DNA from: Alphaproteobacteria bacterium
Lineage (GTDB): Bacteria; Pseudomonadota; Alphaproteobacteria; CAAGCB01; CAG-977
Assembly: GCA_017616015.1 (NCBI GenBank)
Contig: JAFZYY010000019.1
Coordinates: 64,486-128,485 of the forward strand
Reading direction: 5' to 3'
Length of the DNA: 64,000 nucleotides
In this document: positions 1 to 8,379 of the stretch, in pieces
Position numbering within the stretch: the first letter of the stretch is position 1
How the letters are laid out: each line of letters opens with the position of its first letter
Notes under the pieces: model-generated
Seen by the model: the letters and a program-made list of their open reading frames with translations, nothing else
Told to the model about the DNA's origin: nothing
Databases searched by the model: none
Made by a program: the position numbers and the translations under genes

Positions 1-328
1 ACCAGGAATCATATCCTATTCTGGCGCCGTTCGGCAATGCGGCAAACAACCAGTCGCCGGCACGGGCGTTCGGCGTTTGAATGACGGTGATCTGATCGGC
101 TTTCGTTTCTTTTTGCGCTTGCAGGATATAGCGGCCGTCCACAAATAAAAAAGCGCGGTCAAGCAAAACAACGGCTTCTCCCGCGGATCCCGTAAAACCG
201 GTCAGCCATTCCAGGCGTCTGGCGGACGGCGCGACGTATTCGCTCTGGTATTCGTCGGTCATCGGAACCAAAAGACCAAAGAAACCGTTTGCCAGCATCC
301 ATTCTCTAAGCGCAGTCAGTTTATCCAT
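1..328 (-). CDS. Xaa-Pro aminopeptidase (M24B family), N-terminal fragment
   Basis: The visible 109 residues are the N-terminal creatinase-like domain of a prolidase/aminopeptidase P; the metal-binding catalytic domain lies beyond the window edge. The family removes an N-terminal residue that precedes proline and is cytoplasmic. Recognisable segments are the opening MDKLTALREWM, the GFTGSAGEAVV turn, and the FVDGRYILQA strand, all typical of this domain. The ATG at 328 is preceded by an AAGGAG ribosome site and lies 12 bases after the prmA stop, so it is the third gene of a uvrD-prmA-aminopeptidase operon. The identification is firm for the family; which subgroup cannot be told from this part. 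Confidence 0.85.
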   Translation of the reverse strand, partial: MDKLTALREWMLANGFFGLLVPMTDEYQSEYVAPSARRLEWLTGFTGSAGEAVVLLDRAFLFVDGRYILQAQKETKADQITVIQTPNARAGDWLFAALPNGARIGYDSW

Positions 329-340
329 GAATTTCTCCTT

Positions 341-1231
341 TTAACGGCCGACGATCAGGGTGCTCCACCCTTCCAGGCGATAACGTTTTTTCAAATGCAG
401 TCCGACGCGGCGATGCGCGCTTAACACCCATTCTTCCTGCCGGTTCAACAGGCCGGATAAAACGGCCAGACCGTCAGGCGCCAGTACGGCGGCCAAATCT
501 TTAGCCATCAGTGTCAGCGGGCGCGCCAGAATATTTGAAAAAACAAGGTCGTACGGCGCTTTTGACCGAATGATGATCGGCTTGTATCCGTTGCCGGCGC
601 GCGCCGTGATATAGCGGGCAAGGCGGTTGTTTTTCGCATTTTGCTTTGTGACGCGGACGGATTCCGGATCAATGTCCGCCGCCATGACGTTCGTTCTGAA
701 CGTCAAAGCCGCCGCCAGTCCCAGAATGCCCGAACCGCAACCCATGTCCAGAATGTTTTTCGGCCGGCGGAAACGCGAGATTTCCTCCATTGCCATCAGA
801 CAGCCTTTGGTCGTGAAATGTTCGCCTGATCCGAAAGCGGTCGCCGCATCGATTTTTAAGGACAGCTTTGTTTTCGGCGGCGGCTCCTGAATATGCGAAC
901 CGTAAATGTAATACCGGCCGACGGAAACGGGGGCGAAGCTGATCAGGTTTTCCCGCAGCCAATCCCTTTGCGCCAATTCGCTGAGCCGGTACGCGGGCAG
1001 AGGAATACCGGCCGCCTGCGCCGCCAGAGTTAAAGAGGTGTTTAATAAGGCTTCATCGGGACGATCCTGAAAAATGGCGTCGAGTTTCCATTTGCCTTTA
1101 TCCTCGCCGGTTTCGATTTCAGAGGCCAGCAAAGCGGTATTGTCGCCGTCCAGAGCGCGTTCGAAAAAAGGAATGGCGTCGGGCTCCAAAACAAAAGAAA
1201 TCTGCCAGTTGCTTGCGGGTTGTGTATCCAT
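341..1231 (-). CDS. prmA: Ribosomal protein L11 methyltransferase PrmA
   Basis: A 296 residue S-adenosylmethionine-dependent methyltransferase that trimethylates lysines and the N-terminus of ribosomal protein L11. The SAM-binding glycine loop LDMGCGSGILG is at about residues 162-172, and the later NILARPL segment matches the NPPY-like catalytic motif region of PrmA. Length is normal for the alphaproteobacterial form. Its ATG shares one base with the uvrD stop codon, indicating translational coupling. The neighbouring aminopeptidase P gene is a common alphaproteobacterial partner. Confidence 0.93.
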   Translation of the reverse strand: MDTQPASNWQISFVLEPDAIPFFERALDGDNTALLASEIETGEDKGKWKLDAIFQDRPDEALLNTSLTLAAQAAGIPLPAYRLSELAQRDWLRENLISFAPVSVGRYYIYGSHIQEPPPKTKLSLKIDAATAFGSGEHFTTKGCLMAMEEISRFRRPKNILDMGCGSGILGLAAALTFRTNVMAADIDPESVRVTKQNAKNNRLARYITARAGNGYKPIIIRSKAPYDLVFSNILARPLTLMAKDLAAVLAPDGLAVLSGLLNRQEEWVLSAHRRVGLHLKKRYRLEGWSTLIVGR

Positions 1232-3411
1232 TAAACGCTTTCCAAATAATCAGCCAAAATTTTCTTTGTCGATCCGTCTTCAAAAACGACCTCAGTTTGG
1301 TCGCCGTTGGCGGCGATGACCGTTCCGTAGCCGTATTTTTCATGCCGAACCTGTGCTCCGACCGAAAAGGCAGAGACAAAATCCGATCCGAAATAACCGG
1401 CGCTTTTCTTCTTTTTATAAGAATATGATGCGTTTGTATAGCCCTTATCGTATCCGTACCCGTAATTATATCCGGAAGAAATAGTGATCATTTCCACATT
1501 TTCTTCGGGAATTTCGGAAATAAAACGGGACGGCGGGTTGTTTTGCGGTCTGCCGTACAGAAATCGTGATCCTGCAAAACTGATATAAACGTGCTTTTTT
1601 GCGCGCGTAATACCGACGTAAGCCAGACGGCGTTCTTCCTCCAACGCTTTGGAACCGCCTTCGTCCAACGATTTCTGATGCGGGAAAATGCTTTCTTCCC
1701 AACCGGGAAGGAAAACCGTTTCAAATTCAAGTCCTTTAGCGGCATGAAGCGTCATCACGCTGACACAATCCCCTGTCATTGCCGCGTTGTCGTTGTCCAT
1801 CACCAGACTGACATATTCCAGATAGTCGTCAAAAGAATCAAAGGTATGCTTGAATTCACCGATCAATTCTTTGATATTTTCCAGCCGTCCTTCCGTTTCA
1901 GGCATTTTTTCTTTGCGGCGCATATCCAGATAGCCGCTGTCTTCCAATATCTTGGGCAACAAATCGGCAGCGGGCGTTTCCGGCATTTCCTCTCGCCAGG
2001 AATCGTACAGGGCGAAAAAGCGTTCCAATCCTATTTTCGCCGCGCCTTTTATCGCTTTTTCGTTTAAAAGGATTTGAGCCGCTTCATAAAGTGAAATGTG
2101 TTCCGTTGTCGCTCTTTGTCGGATCGTCAGTAAAGCGGCGTCTCCGACACCGCGGCGAGGCTTGTTGGCAATGCGGGCAAACGCCATGTCGTCTTTTGGG
2201 TGAACCAATAACCGGATATATGCCGTTACGTCTCTGATTTCTTCGCGTTCGTAAAAGCGCATGCCGCCGATGACTTTGTACGGCAGGCCGTATTGCAACA
2301 AAGCCTCTTCAATCGCGCGCATCTGAAAGCTTGCCCGCACCAGAACGGCCGTTTCGGATAAAGGAGTGCCGTGCCGTTGTTCCCGTTCAATCAGCTCGCA
2401 GATCTTTTGCGCTTCGTCATCGCCGTTCCAAACGCCGATGATGCTGATCTTATCGCCGCTTCCGTCGCGGCCGGGGGCGGGGTGTAAAGTCTTGCCCAGT
2501 CTGTTCCCGTTGTGCGCAATCAATCCGGAAGCGCCCGCCAGAATGGGCGCGGTCGAGCGGTAATTGCTTTCCAGTCGAATGACCGTCGCGTTCGGAAAGT
2601 CTTGTTCAAAGCGCAGAATATTCCCGACTTCCGCGCCGCGCCAGGAATAAATCGACTGGTCGTCATCACCGACGCAACAAATATTGTTGTGTTCGGGATT
2701 TGTTAGCAGACGCAACCATAAATACTGGACGACGTTCGTGTCCTGATATTCGTCGACCAGAATGTATTTAAATTGCTTGCGGAAAGCCGTCAGAATTTCG
2801 GGGTATTTGTGAAACAGTTCGATACAATATAAAAGCAAATCGCCAAAGTCGACCATGTTTGTCGTCAGTAGCCGTTCCTGATAAGCTTTGTATAATTTTA
2901 AAATCAAAGGATCCTCTTCGCCGCGTTTTTCGGCTTGTTCCGATGTCAATCCTTTGTCTTTCAGGCGCTGGATTTGATCCAGCAAATACTGTGGCGGATT
3001 GTCTTTCAGATCGATATGAAAATCGACCATGATCTGCTTTAATAATCGTTCCTGATCCGAAGCGTCCAATATTCCGAAACCGTTTGACAGTCCGACTTTT
3101 TCGGGGTGATTGCGCAGGATTTTCAATCCGATTTTGTGAAAAGTGCCCAGCCACGAAACGCGATTGTTTTCGCCGATCATGGCGTTCAGCCGTTCCTGCA
3201 TTTCTTTGGCGGCTTTGTTTGTGAACGTCACGGCCAGACATTGAAAGGGCAGGGCTTTTCCTGTCCGAATGATATACGCCAGTCGCGTTGTCAGAACGGT
3301 TGTTTTCCCTGTGCCTGCGCCGGACAGCACTAATACGGGGCCTTCGGTCGTTTCAACGGCCTGTCGTTGCTCGGGATTTAATCGGTTGAAATCAAAAAAA
3401 GTATCTGTCAT
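1231..3411 (-). CDS. uvrD: UvrD/PcrA-type superfamily 1 DNA helicase
   Basis: A 726 residue 3'-5' DNA helicase of the UvrD/PcrA/Rep group, acting in nucleotide excision repair, mismatch repair and removal of proteins from DNA. Visible motifs in order are Walker A GAGTGKTT (residues 31-38), the motif II sequence DEYQDTN, motif III QSIYSWRGAE, and motif V-VI TLHAAKGLEFE. The C-terminus carries the VRHEKYGYGTV Tudor-like patch that contacts RNA polymerase in PcrA/UvrD. I chose the ATG at 3411 because it gives the usual MTDTFFDFNRLNPEQ start; an in-frame TTG at 3468 would add 19 residues without family support. UvrD versus PcrA naming cannot be settled by sequence inspection. Confidence 0.93.
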   Translation of the reverse strand: MTDTFFDFNRLNPEQRQAVETTEGPVLVLSGAGTGKTTVLTTRLAYIIRTGKALPFQCLAVTFTNKAAKEMQERLNAMIGENNRVSWLGTFHKIGLKILRNHPEKVGLSNGFGILDASDQERLLKQIMVDFHIDLKDNPPQYLLDQIQRLKDKGLTSEQAEKRGEEDPLILKLYKAYQERLLTTNMVDFGDLLLYCIELFHKYPEILTAFRKQFKYILVDEYQDTNVVQYLWLRLLTNPEHNNICCVGDDDQSIYSWRGAEVGNILRFEQDFPNATVIRLESNYRSTAPILAGASGLIAHNGNRLGKTLHPAPGRDGSGDKISIIGVWNGDDEAQKICELIEREQRHGTPLSETAVLVRASFQMRAIEEALLQYGLPYKVIGGMRFYEREEIRDVTAYIRLLVHPKDDMAFARIANKPRRGVGDAALLTIRQRATTEHISLYEAAQILLNEKAIKGAAKIGLERFFALYDSWREEMPETPAADLLPKILEDSGYLDMRRKEKMPETEGRLENIKELIGEFKHTFDSFDDYLEYVSLVMDNDNAAMTGDCVSVMTLHAAKGLEFETVFLPGWEESIFPHQKSLDEGGSKALEEERRLAYVGITRAKKHVYISFAGSRFLYGRPQNNPPSRFISEIPEENVEMITISSGYNYGYGYDKGYTNASYSYKKKKSAGYFGSDFVSAFSVGAQVRHEKYGYGTVIAANGDQTEVVFEDGSTKKILADYLESV

Positions 3412-3431
3412 TTGTCCGCTTTCGTTCTTTA

Positions 3432-3461
3432 TTTTTACCCCGAAAAGCGGAGCGATTTCAA
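3432..3461 (-). promoter_or_regulatory. Candidate sigma-70 promoter for uvrD-prmA-aminopeptidase
   Basis: On the minus strand TTGAAA (3456-3461) and TAAAAA (3432-3437) are separated by 18 bases, lying between the terminator of the upstream gene and the uvrD ATG. The -35 is close to consensus and the -10 is weaker. The position is right for an operon that must start here, because a terminator lies immediately upstream. Confidence 0.35.
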
Positions 3462-3486
3462 GAATCAAAACGGTTTCTTTTAAAAA

Positions 3487-3525
3487 AGAAAAAGCCTGCC
3501 GAAGCAGGCTTTCCGGATTGATTTT
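3487..3525 (-). terminator. Intrinsic terminator of the leucine-rich-repeat gene
   Basis: A perfect palindrome AAGCCTGC-TTCG-GCAGGCTT at 3493-3512 is followed on the minus strand by a T-rich stretch. It sits 15-20 bases past the stop codon of the leucine-rich-repeat gene. The UUCG-type tetraloop and GC-rich stem are classic for Rho-independent termination. The plus-strand side is also T-rich, but no plus-strand gene reads into it. Confidence 0.9.
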
Positions 3526-3527
3526 TT

Positions 3528-4790
3528 TTAACGATCCCGTTTGGCGGCAAGCGCCTGTGTTTTTAACGCGACCAAAGAATTGCGTTCAACGGCTTTTTTG
3601 TTTTCTTCAAAGGACGGGCGGCCGTCTTTGCCGTCCATTTGAATCGCGTATTTGGGATTATTCTTTAAGGAATCCCATGCTTTCTGCATTTCCTGCGCGT
3701 TCGTCCAGTGTTTCGGATCGAAAACTTTATCCAATTCGTGACGGACGGCCGCGATTTGTAACGGCGTTCTGGCGTATTCGGAAGCCTGTGTCGTCAGTTC
3801 TTCAGTCGTCAGCGGTCTGCCGACTTTGTTCGCGCGATCCATGACGTCGGTTAAACGGCCGGCCAGAGCGTAATCCCTCATCACTTCGGGTTTGGCGCGT
3901 GCGTCGCCCAGAGAGACGCCGTCGTTCATGACGACGTAGCGGTGGGTTATCCAGCCCATTTGCGCGGTTCTGATGTCGAGAATCTTTTTCTGATTGCGAT
4001 GATATTGGAATTCGGCGTCAACGGCTTCCTGATTGGAAACCTTTGTCCAAATGGTTTGGATCATAATCGGCGGCAAATCCGGATTTTTGGCCTTTTCCAT
4101 GATTTCGGGAATGTATTTGTCCGTGATCTGCGTCTGCGTCATGTCAACGCTGCGCAAATTCGTCCGGCCGATGTAACGCGCGATTTCCGCCATGGATTCG
4201 TCTGTGCAGTTTGTGCAGCCGGACAAGTCCAGATGCTCTAAAGAAACGGGCAGACGCTTTAAAACGGGCAGGACGGATTCCTCTTCGTTGTAGGAATTTC
4301 TCAAACGAAGCGTCTGCAAAGGCAGTTTGGAAATCGCCTGGCCGAATTTTTCGGCTTCTTCCGGAGTCATTCTGAAATCGACAGAGAGCTTTTGCAGATG
4401 CATTTTGGGTAAAGCTTCAAAGAAAGCGGCTTTTTGTTCGGCGGTCAGATCTCCGTTCAGCGTCAGTTCTTTGATGTGGCTGTCGGGCAGGGCGGCGCAA
4501 ACGGTCGAAAGGACTTTCGTTTCTTCGGGCGTTTTCGACCAATCGGAGGAAAGATGCAAAGCTCTTAATGAATAATCCTTCATTCTGTCCGCGATAAATT
4601 CGGCGTCCCCTTCCTGCGGTTTGATTCTCCGCCAGCCCTCAAATTCTTTTTTGTTTGCGAAAGAAAATCCGGTTCCGTAAGAAAGGGAATCTCCCTGTTC
4701 TTTGCGCCAGTCAAAAGGCTGTTCCTTTTCTTCCTGTTTGGCGGATTGTATGTTGCGCAATCCTTTGAAAAGATCAGACAAAAATCCCAT
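3528..4790 (-). CDS. Leucine-rich-repeat protein of unknown function
   Basis: A 420 residue protein with no signal peptide or membrane segment. Residues about 75-250 contain degenerate ribonuclease-inhibitor-type leucine-rich repeats of roughly 25-30 residues, seen as LRALHLSSD, IKELTLNGD, LQKLSVDFR, LQTLRLRN, LEHLDLSGC and LRSVDMTQT. The C-terminal third contains TPLQIAAVRHELDKVFDP, which looks like one ankyrin-type helix pair, followed by a charged tail. The ATG at 4790 has an AGAGGGA ribosome site. It has its own promoter and terminator, so it is a single-gene unit. Repeat proteins of this sort usually bind other proteins; the partner is unknown and no catalytic motif is visible. Confidence 0.75.
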   Translation of the reverse strand: MGFLSDLFKGLRNIQSAKQEEKEQPFDWRKEQGDSLSYGTGFSFANKKEFEGWRRIKPQEGDAEFIADRMKDYSLRALHLSSDWSKTPEETKVLSTVCAALPDSHIKELTLNGDLTAEQKAAFFEALPKMHLQKLSVDFRMTPEEAEKFGQAISKLPLQTLRLRNSYNEEESVLPVLKRLPVSLEHLDLSGCTNCTDESMAEIARYIGRTNLRSVDMTQTQITDKYIPEIMEKAKNPDLPPIMIQTIWTKVSNQEAVDAEFQYHRNQKKILDIRTAQMGWITHRYVVMNDGVSLGDARAKPEVMRDYALAGRLTDVMDRANKVGRPLTTEELTTQASEYARTPLQIAAVRHELDKVFDPKHWTNAQEMQKAWDSLKNNPKYAIQMDGKDGRPSFEENKKAVERNSLVALKTQALAAKRDR

Positions 4791-4843
4791 GGTTCCCTCT
4801 TTAAAAATCTCTAAAGCATTCAGTTAATAAAATAAGGCTTTAT

Positions 4844-4872
4844 ATAATAATGGAAACATGTCGGGAAAACAA
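4844..4872 (-). promoter_or_regulatory. Sigma-70 promoter of the leucine-rich-repeat gene
   Basis: Reading the minus strand, TTGTTT (4867-4872) is followed after exactly 17 bases by TATTAT (4844-4849). The distance to the ATG at 4790 leaves a leader of about 45 bases ending in an AGAGGGA ribosome site. It is divergent from the rml promoter, and both share the AT-rich 4791-4999 spacer. Confidence 0.55.
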
Positions 4873-4928
4873 GATAAAACGGATAAAAAACGGAATCGGA
4901 ATCAAGACTGAGAAAAAGTTTTATTTTT

Positions 4929-4956
4929 TTGTCGGATAGAGGTTTTTTTTTATATT
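4929..4956 (+). promoter_or_regulatory. Sigma-70 promoter of the rml operon
   Basis: TTGTCG (4929-4934) and TATATT (4951-4956) are separated by 16 bases that include a T tract. The predicted start lies about 37 bases before the rmlA ATG, which has an AAGGAG ribosome site at 4986-4991. It is the only good plus-strand promoter in the spacer between the divergent genes. Confidence 0.5.
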
Positions 4957-4999
4957 TCCCTGTGGTACGTTTAGAAAAATTTTTTAAGGAGACTGATGT

Positions 5000-5887
5000 A
5001 TGAAAGGCATTATTCTGGCCGGCGGATCGGGAACCAGACTTTATCCGGCGACGATCGCTTTGTCAAAGCAGATGATTCCCGTGTACGACAAACCGATGAT
5101 CTATTATCCGATGTCGTTGCTGATGCGCGCCGGAATAAAAGACGTGCTGGTTATTTCCACGCCGATGGATTTGCCGGGATTTAAACGGCTGTTTAAGGAC
5201 GGTTCGCATCTGGGAATGAACATTTCCTATGCAGAGCAGGCCGTGCCGAACGGATTGGCACAGGCTTTCGTCATCGGGGCGGATTTTATCGGAAAAGAAC
5301 CGGCGGCTTTGGTGCTGGGGGACAATATTTTTCACGGGCACGCTTTGACTCAACAGCTGGAAAGCGCGGCCGAGACTACTGACGGGGCGGTCGTTTTCGG
5401 GTGCTACGTTCAGGATCCGGAGCGTTACGGCGTCGTTGAATTCGACAAGGATTTCAAAGCGATCAGTATTGAAGAAAAACCGGCTCACCCCAAATCGAAC
5501 TATGCGGTTCCGGGGCTGTATTTCTACGATAATGATGTCATCGAAATCGCCAAAAACTTGAAGCCGTCCGCCCGCGGGGAATATGAAATCACCGACGTGA
5601 ACAAAGAATATCTGCGCCGCGGCAAATTGAAAGTCAACGTGTTGAGCCGCGACATCGATTGGTTCGATACCGGAACGCACGACAGCCTGATTCAGGCCAG
5701 CTCTTACGTCGAAGCGATCGAAAAACGCAAGGGCATCAAGATTGCCTGTCTGGAAGAAATCGCTTACGTGAAAGGATTTATTTCCAAAGATCAGCTGCGC
5801 GAGCAGGGCCAAATCATGGCCAAAACCGGATACGGGCAGTATTTGCTGAAACTGGCCGACGGTGAAATTTTAGCGCCGGAGATTTAG
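5000..5887 (+). CDS. rmlA: Glucose-1-phosphate thymidylyltransferase RmlA
   Basis: A 295 residue nucleotidyltransferase making dTDP-glucose from glucose-1-phosphate and dTTP, the first step of dTDP-L-rhamnose synthesis in the cytoplasm. The N-terminal signature [13 protein letters not shown] holds the nucleotide-binding glycine loop and catalytic arginine. [22 protein letters not shown] and FDTGTHDSL are all family hallmarks. Length matches the usual 290-300 residues. The next gene starts three bases after its stop. The product feeds lipopolysaccharide or other surface glycan. Confidence 0.97.
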   Translation: MKGIILAGGSGTRLYPATIALSKQMIPVYDKPMIYYPMSLLMRAGIKDVLVISTPMDLPGFKRLFKDGSHLGMNISYAEQAVPNGLAQAFVIGADFIGKEPAALVLGDNIFHGHALTQQLESAAETTDGAVVFGCYVQDPERYGVVEFDKDFKAISIEEKPAHPKSNYAVPGLYFYDNDVIEIAKNLKPSARGEYEITDVNKEYLRRGKLKVNVLSRDIDWFDTGTHDSLIQASSYVEAIEKRKGIKIACLEEIAYVKGFISKDQLREQGQIMAKTGYGQYLLKLADGEILAPEI

Positions 5888-5890
5888 AAC

Positions 5891-6430
5891 ATGCCTTTTA
5901 TTGAAACAAAAATTCCCGGTGTCGTTATCTTTGAACCCCGTATTTTTACGGACGACCGCGGTTATTTCTTTGAAACGTATAACGAAAAAGTCTTTAAAGA
6001 GGCCGGAATAGACGCCCGCTTCGTTCAGGACAACCAGTCGAAATCCTCTTACGGCGTGATTCGCGGCCTGCATTTCCAAAAAGGCGAACACGCGCAGGCA
6101 AAACTGGTTCGCGTTTTGCAGGGGAGCGTGCTGGACGTCGCCGTCGATTTGCGGCCGGGGTCGGATACTTTCGGAAAGCATGTCGCCGTGGAATTAAGCG
6201 ATGTCAATAATTTGCAGCTGTTTATTCCGCGCGGGTTCGCTCACGGCTTTTCCGTGCTGTCCAAAACGGCTGTTTTCGCGTATAAATGCGACAATTTCTA
6301 CTGCAAAGAATCCGAAGGCGGCATTAACTGCGCTGATCCCGAGCTGGAAATTGACTGGCAGGTACCGGTCGAAAGCGCCTGCTTGTCCGAAAAAGACAAA
6401 GTTTTGCCGAGGCTGAAAGAATGCTTTTAA
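5891..6430 (+). CDS. rmlC: dTDP-4-dehydrorhamnose 3,5-epimerase RmlC
   Basis: A 179 residue cupin-fold epimerase that inverts C3 and C5 of dTDP-4-keto-6-deoxyglucose. IRGLHFQ, the RVLQGSVLDVAVDLR strand pair and FIPRGFAHGF carry the catalytic histidine region and substrate-binding residues of RmlC. Length is typical (about 180). Its 3' end overlaps rmlD by ten bases, so the two are translationally coupled within the rml operon. Confidence 0.97.
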   Translation: MPFIETKIPGVVIFEPRIFTDDRGYFFETYNEKVFKEAGIDARFVQDNQSKSSYGVIRGLHFQKGEHAQAKLVRVLQGSVLDVAVDLRPGSDTFGKHVAVELSDVNNLQLFIPRGFAHGFSVLSKTAVFAYKCDNFYCKESEGGINCADPELEIDWQVPVESACLSEKDKVLPRLKECF

Positions 6431-7239
6431 TCACAGGGTGTAACGGTCAGCTCGGAACGGAACTGCGGGCTCTTCTGCCGCAGGCGTTAAGCGTTGACGT
6501 GGCCGGTCTGGATATTACGGACAGGGCGGCGGTTCAATCTTTTGTAAAAGAAAACAATATCGACACGATTATCAACGGCGCCGCTTACACGGCGGTCGAC
6601 AAAGCCGAAGACGAGCCGGAAAAATGCCGTTTGATTAATGTGGACGGCGTGAAAAATCTGGCGTTGACGGGCGCAAAGGTTATTCATGTTTCAACAGACT
6701 ATGTCTTTGACGGCAGAGGGTGCAGACCTTATGTCGAAACGGACGCGACAGCTCCCGTCAGCGTTTACGGCCGCACGAAGCTGGACGGCGAAAAAGCGCT
6801 GTCCGAAACGGCGGAAACGTGCGCAATCGTCCGGACGGCTTGGCTGTACAGTCCTTACGGCGCGAACTTCGTCAAAACGATGCGTCGGCTGGGGGCGGAA
6901 AAACAGGAAATATCCGTTGTTTTCGATCAGGTCGGCACGCCGACGCACGCCGCCGATCTGGCAAAGGCGATTGTTGATTTGTTGCCGCAAATCAAAGACG
7001 GAACAAAAGAAATCTACCATTTCTCAAATGAAGGCGTTTGCAGTTGGTACGACTTTGCGCGCGAAATCATGAAACTGTCCGGATTGAAATGCCGTGTCAA
7101 ACCGATTGAATCGGCTCAATATCCGACAAAGGCTAAACGGCCTTTCTACTCTGTTTTAAACAAATCTAAAATTAAAGCTCTGGGAATTGAAGTCCCTCAT
7201 TGGCAGGAAAGTTTGGAAAAATGTCTGAAAAAATTTTAG
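6421..7239 (+). CDS. rmlD: dTDP-4-dehydrorhamnose reductase RmlD
   Basis: A 272 residue short-chain dehydrogenase/reductase that performs the final NAD(P)H-dependent reduction to dTDP-L-rhamnose. The N-terminal ITGCNGQLG loop binds the cofactor, and the catalytic YGRTKLDGE (YxxxK) is present, preceded by the HVSTDYVFDG strand with the active-site threonine. It starts inside the end of rmlC and ends 19 bases inside rmlB, so all three are tightly packed. It is slightly shorter than the enterobacterial enzyme (about 299). Confidence 0.96.
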   Translation: MLLITGCNGQLGTELRALLPQALSVDVAGLDITDRAAVQSFVKENNIDTIINGAAYTAVDKAEDEPEKCRLINVDGVKNLALTGAKVIHVSTDYVFDGRGCRPYVETDATAPVSVYGRTKLDGEKALSETAETCAIVRTAWLYSPYGANFVKTMRRLGAEKQEISVVFDQVGTPTHAADLAKAIVDLLPQIKDGTKEIYHFSNEGVCSWYDFAREIMKLSGLKCRVKPIESAQYPTKAKRPFYSVLNKSKIKALGIEVPHWQESLEKCLKKF

Positions 7240-8234
7240 TCACCGGCGGCGCCGGCTTTATCGGTTCTAACTTCGTTCCGTATTTTCTGGCGGCTCACCC
7301 CGATATTGTTTTGGTCAATCTGGACAAGATGACCTACGCGGCCGACGAGCGCAATCTGGCGGAAGTGAGAGAAAATCCGAATTATATCTTTATCAAAGGA
7401 GATATTACGGACAAGGAGCTGGTCGAAAAAATCTTTGCCGAGCACGATATTCGCGGCGTCATTCATTTCGCGGCCGAAAGCCATGTCGACAACTCGATTA
7501 CCGGACCGGAAATTTTCGTAAAGACCAATGTTCTGGGGACTTTTACCCTGTTGGAAACCGCCCGTCGTCATTGGCTGACTGCGCCGGGGCAGGTGAAAGC
7601 CGGCTATGAAAAGTGCCGCTTCCATCACATTTCCACGGACGAAGTTTACGGCACTTTGGGCGAAACGGGATTCTTTACGGAAACGACGCCGTACGCGCCG
7701 AATTCGCCGTATTCCGCTTCCAAAGCGTCCTCGGATATGCTGGTAAGAGCCTATCATCACACTTACGGCATGAACGTGACGACGTCGAACTGCTCGAACA
7801 ACTACGGTCCTAAACAGCACGGCGAAAAACTGATTCCGACGATTATCCGCAAATGCTTAAACGGTGAAAACATTCCGATTTACGGCGACGGCAAAAATAT
7901 CCGCGACTGGCTGTACGTTCTGGATCATTGCAAAGCGATTGACCTGATTTATCATAAGGGACGTTCCGGTGAAACGTACAATATCGGCGGACGCAACGAA
8001 CGCAACAATCTGCAGATCGTCGACGCGATTTGTTCTATTCTCGATCGCGAAGTTCCCCGCAAAGAAGGAAAATACAAGAACCTGATTACGTTTGTTAAAG
8101 ACCGCGCCGGCCATGACCGCCGCTATGCGATTGACGCGACAAAGCTGGAAACGGAACTGGGCTGGAAAGCGGACGAAAACTTTGATACCGGCATCGTTAA
8201 AACGGTTGAGTGGTATCTGCAAAACAGACGTTAG
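7221..8234 (+). CDS. rmlB: dTDP-glucose 4,6-dehydratase RmlB
   Basis: A 337 residue NAD-dependent dehydratase converting dTDP-glucose to dTDP-4-keto-6-deoxyglucose, the second step of the pathway. The Rossmann loop VTGGAGFIGSN, the ISTDEVYG segment with the catalytic Asp-Glu pair, and YSASKAS (YxxxK) are all present. I chose the ATG at 7221, which gives the usual MSEKILVTGG start; an in-frame start at 7200 would add seven unsupported residues. It overlaps rmlD and closes the operon in the unusual order A-C-D-B. Confidence 0.97.
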   Translation: MSEKILVTGGAGFIGSNFVPYFLAAHPDIVLVNLDKMTYAADERNLAEVRENPNYIFIKGDITDKELVEKIFAEHDIRGVIHFAAESHVDNSITGPEIFVKTNVLGTFTLLETARRHWLTAPGQVKAGYEKCRFHHISTDEVYGTLGETGFFTETTPYAPNSPYSASKASSDMLVRAYHHTYGMNVTTSNCSNNYGPKQHGEKLIPTIIRKCLNGENIPIYGDGKNIRDWLYVLDHCKAIDLIYHKGRSGETYNIGGRNERNNLQIVDAICSILDREVPRKEGKYKNLITFVKDRAGHDRRYAIDATKLETELGWKADENFDTGIVKTVEWYLQNRR

Positions 8235-8295
8235 CCTGAAAAAGCGAAGCCTCTTTTTTCAAGTCGTAATTGATTAAGATAAGATGAAAAAAATC

Positions 8296-8324
8296 TTGTC
8301 AAGTTTGTCCGTTTTCGCTAAAAT
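8296..8324 (+). promoter_or_regulatory. Strong sigma-70 promoter of the glgX operon
   Basis: TTGTCA (8296-8301) and TAAAAT (8319-8324) are exactly 17 bases apart, each differing from consensus at one position. The predicted start is about 49 bases before the chosen glgX ATG. The rest of the 8235-8379 spacer holds only a weak A/T-rich stem at about 8238-8259 that might end the rml transcript; I see no clear terminator there. Confidence 0.65.
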
Positions 8325-8379
8325 ATGTCCAAATTTCTTTATTATTTGAAGATCCTCGCGATTTTTGAAAGGTGTTCCT

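Noticed and set aside
8238-8259. A/T stem after rmlB as a terminator
   Set aside because: The arms are almost only A and T with a bulge and no GC-rich core, so it is not reliable.
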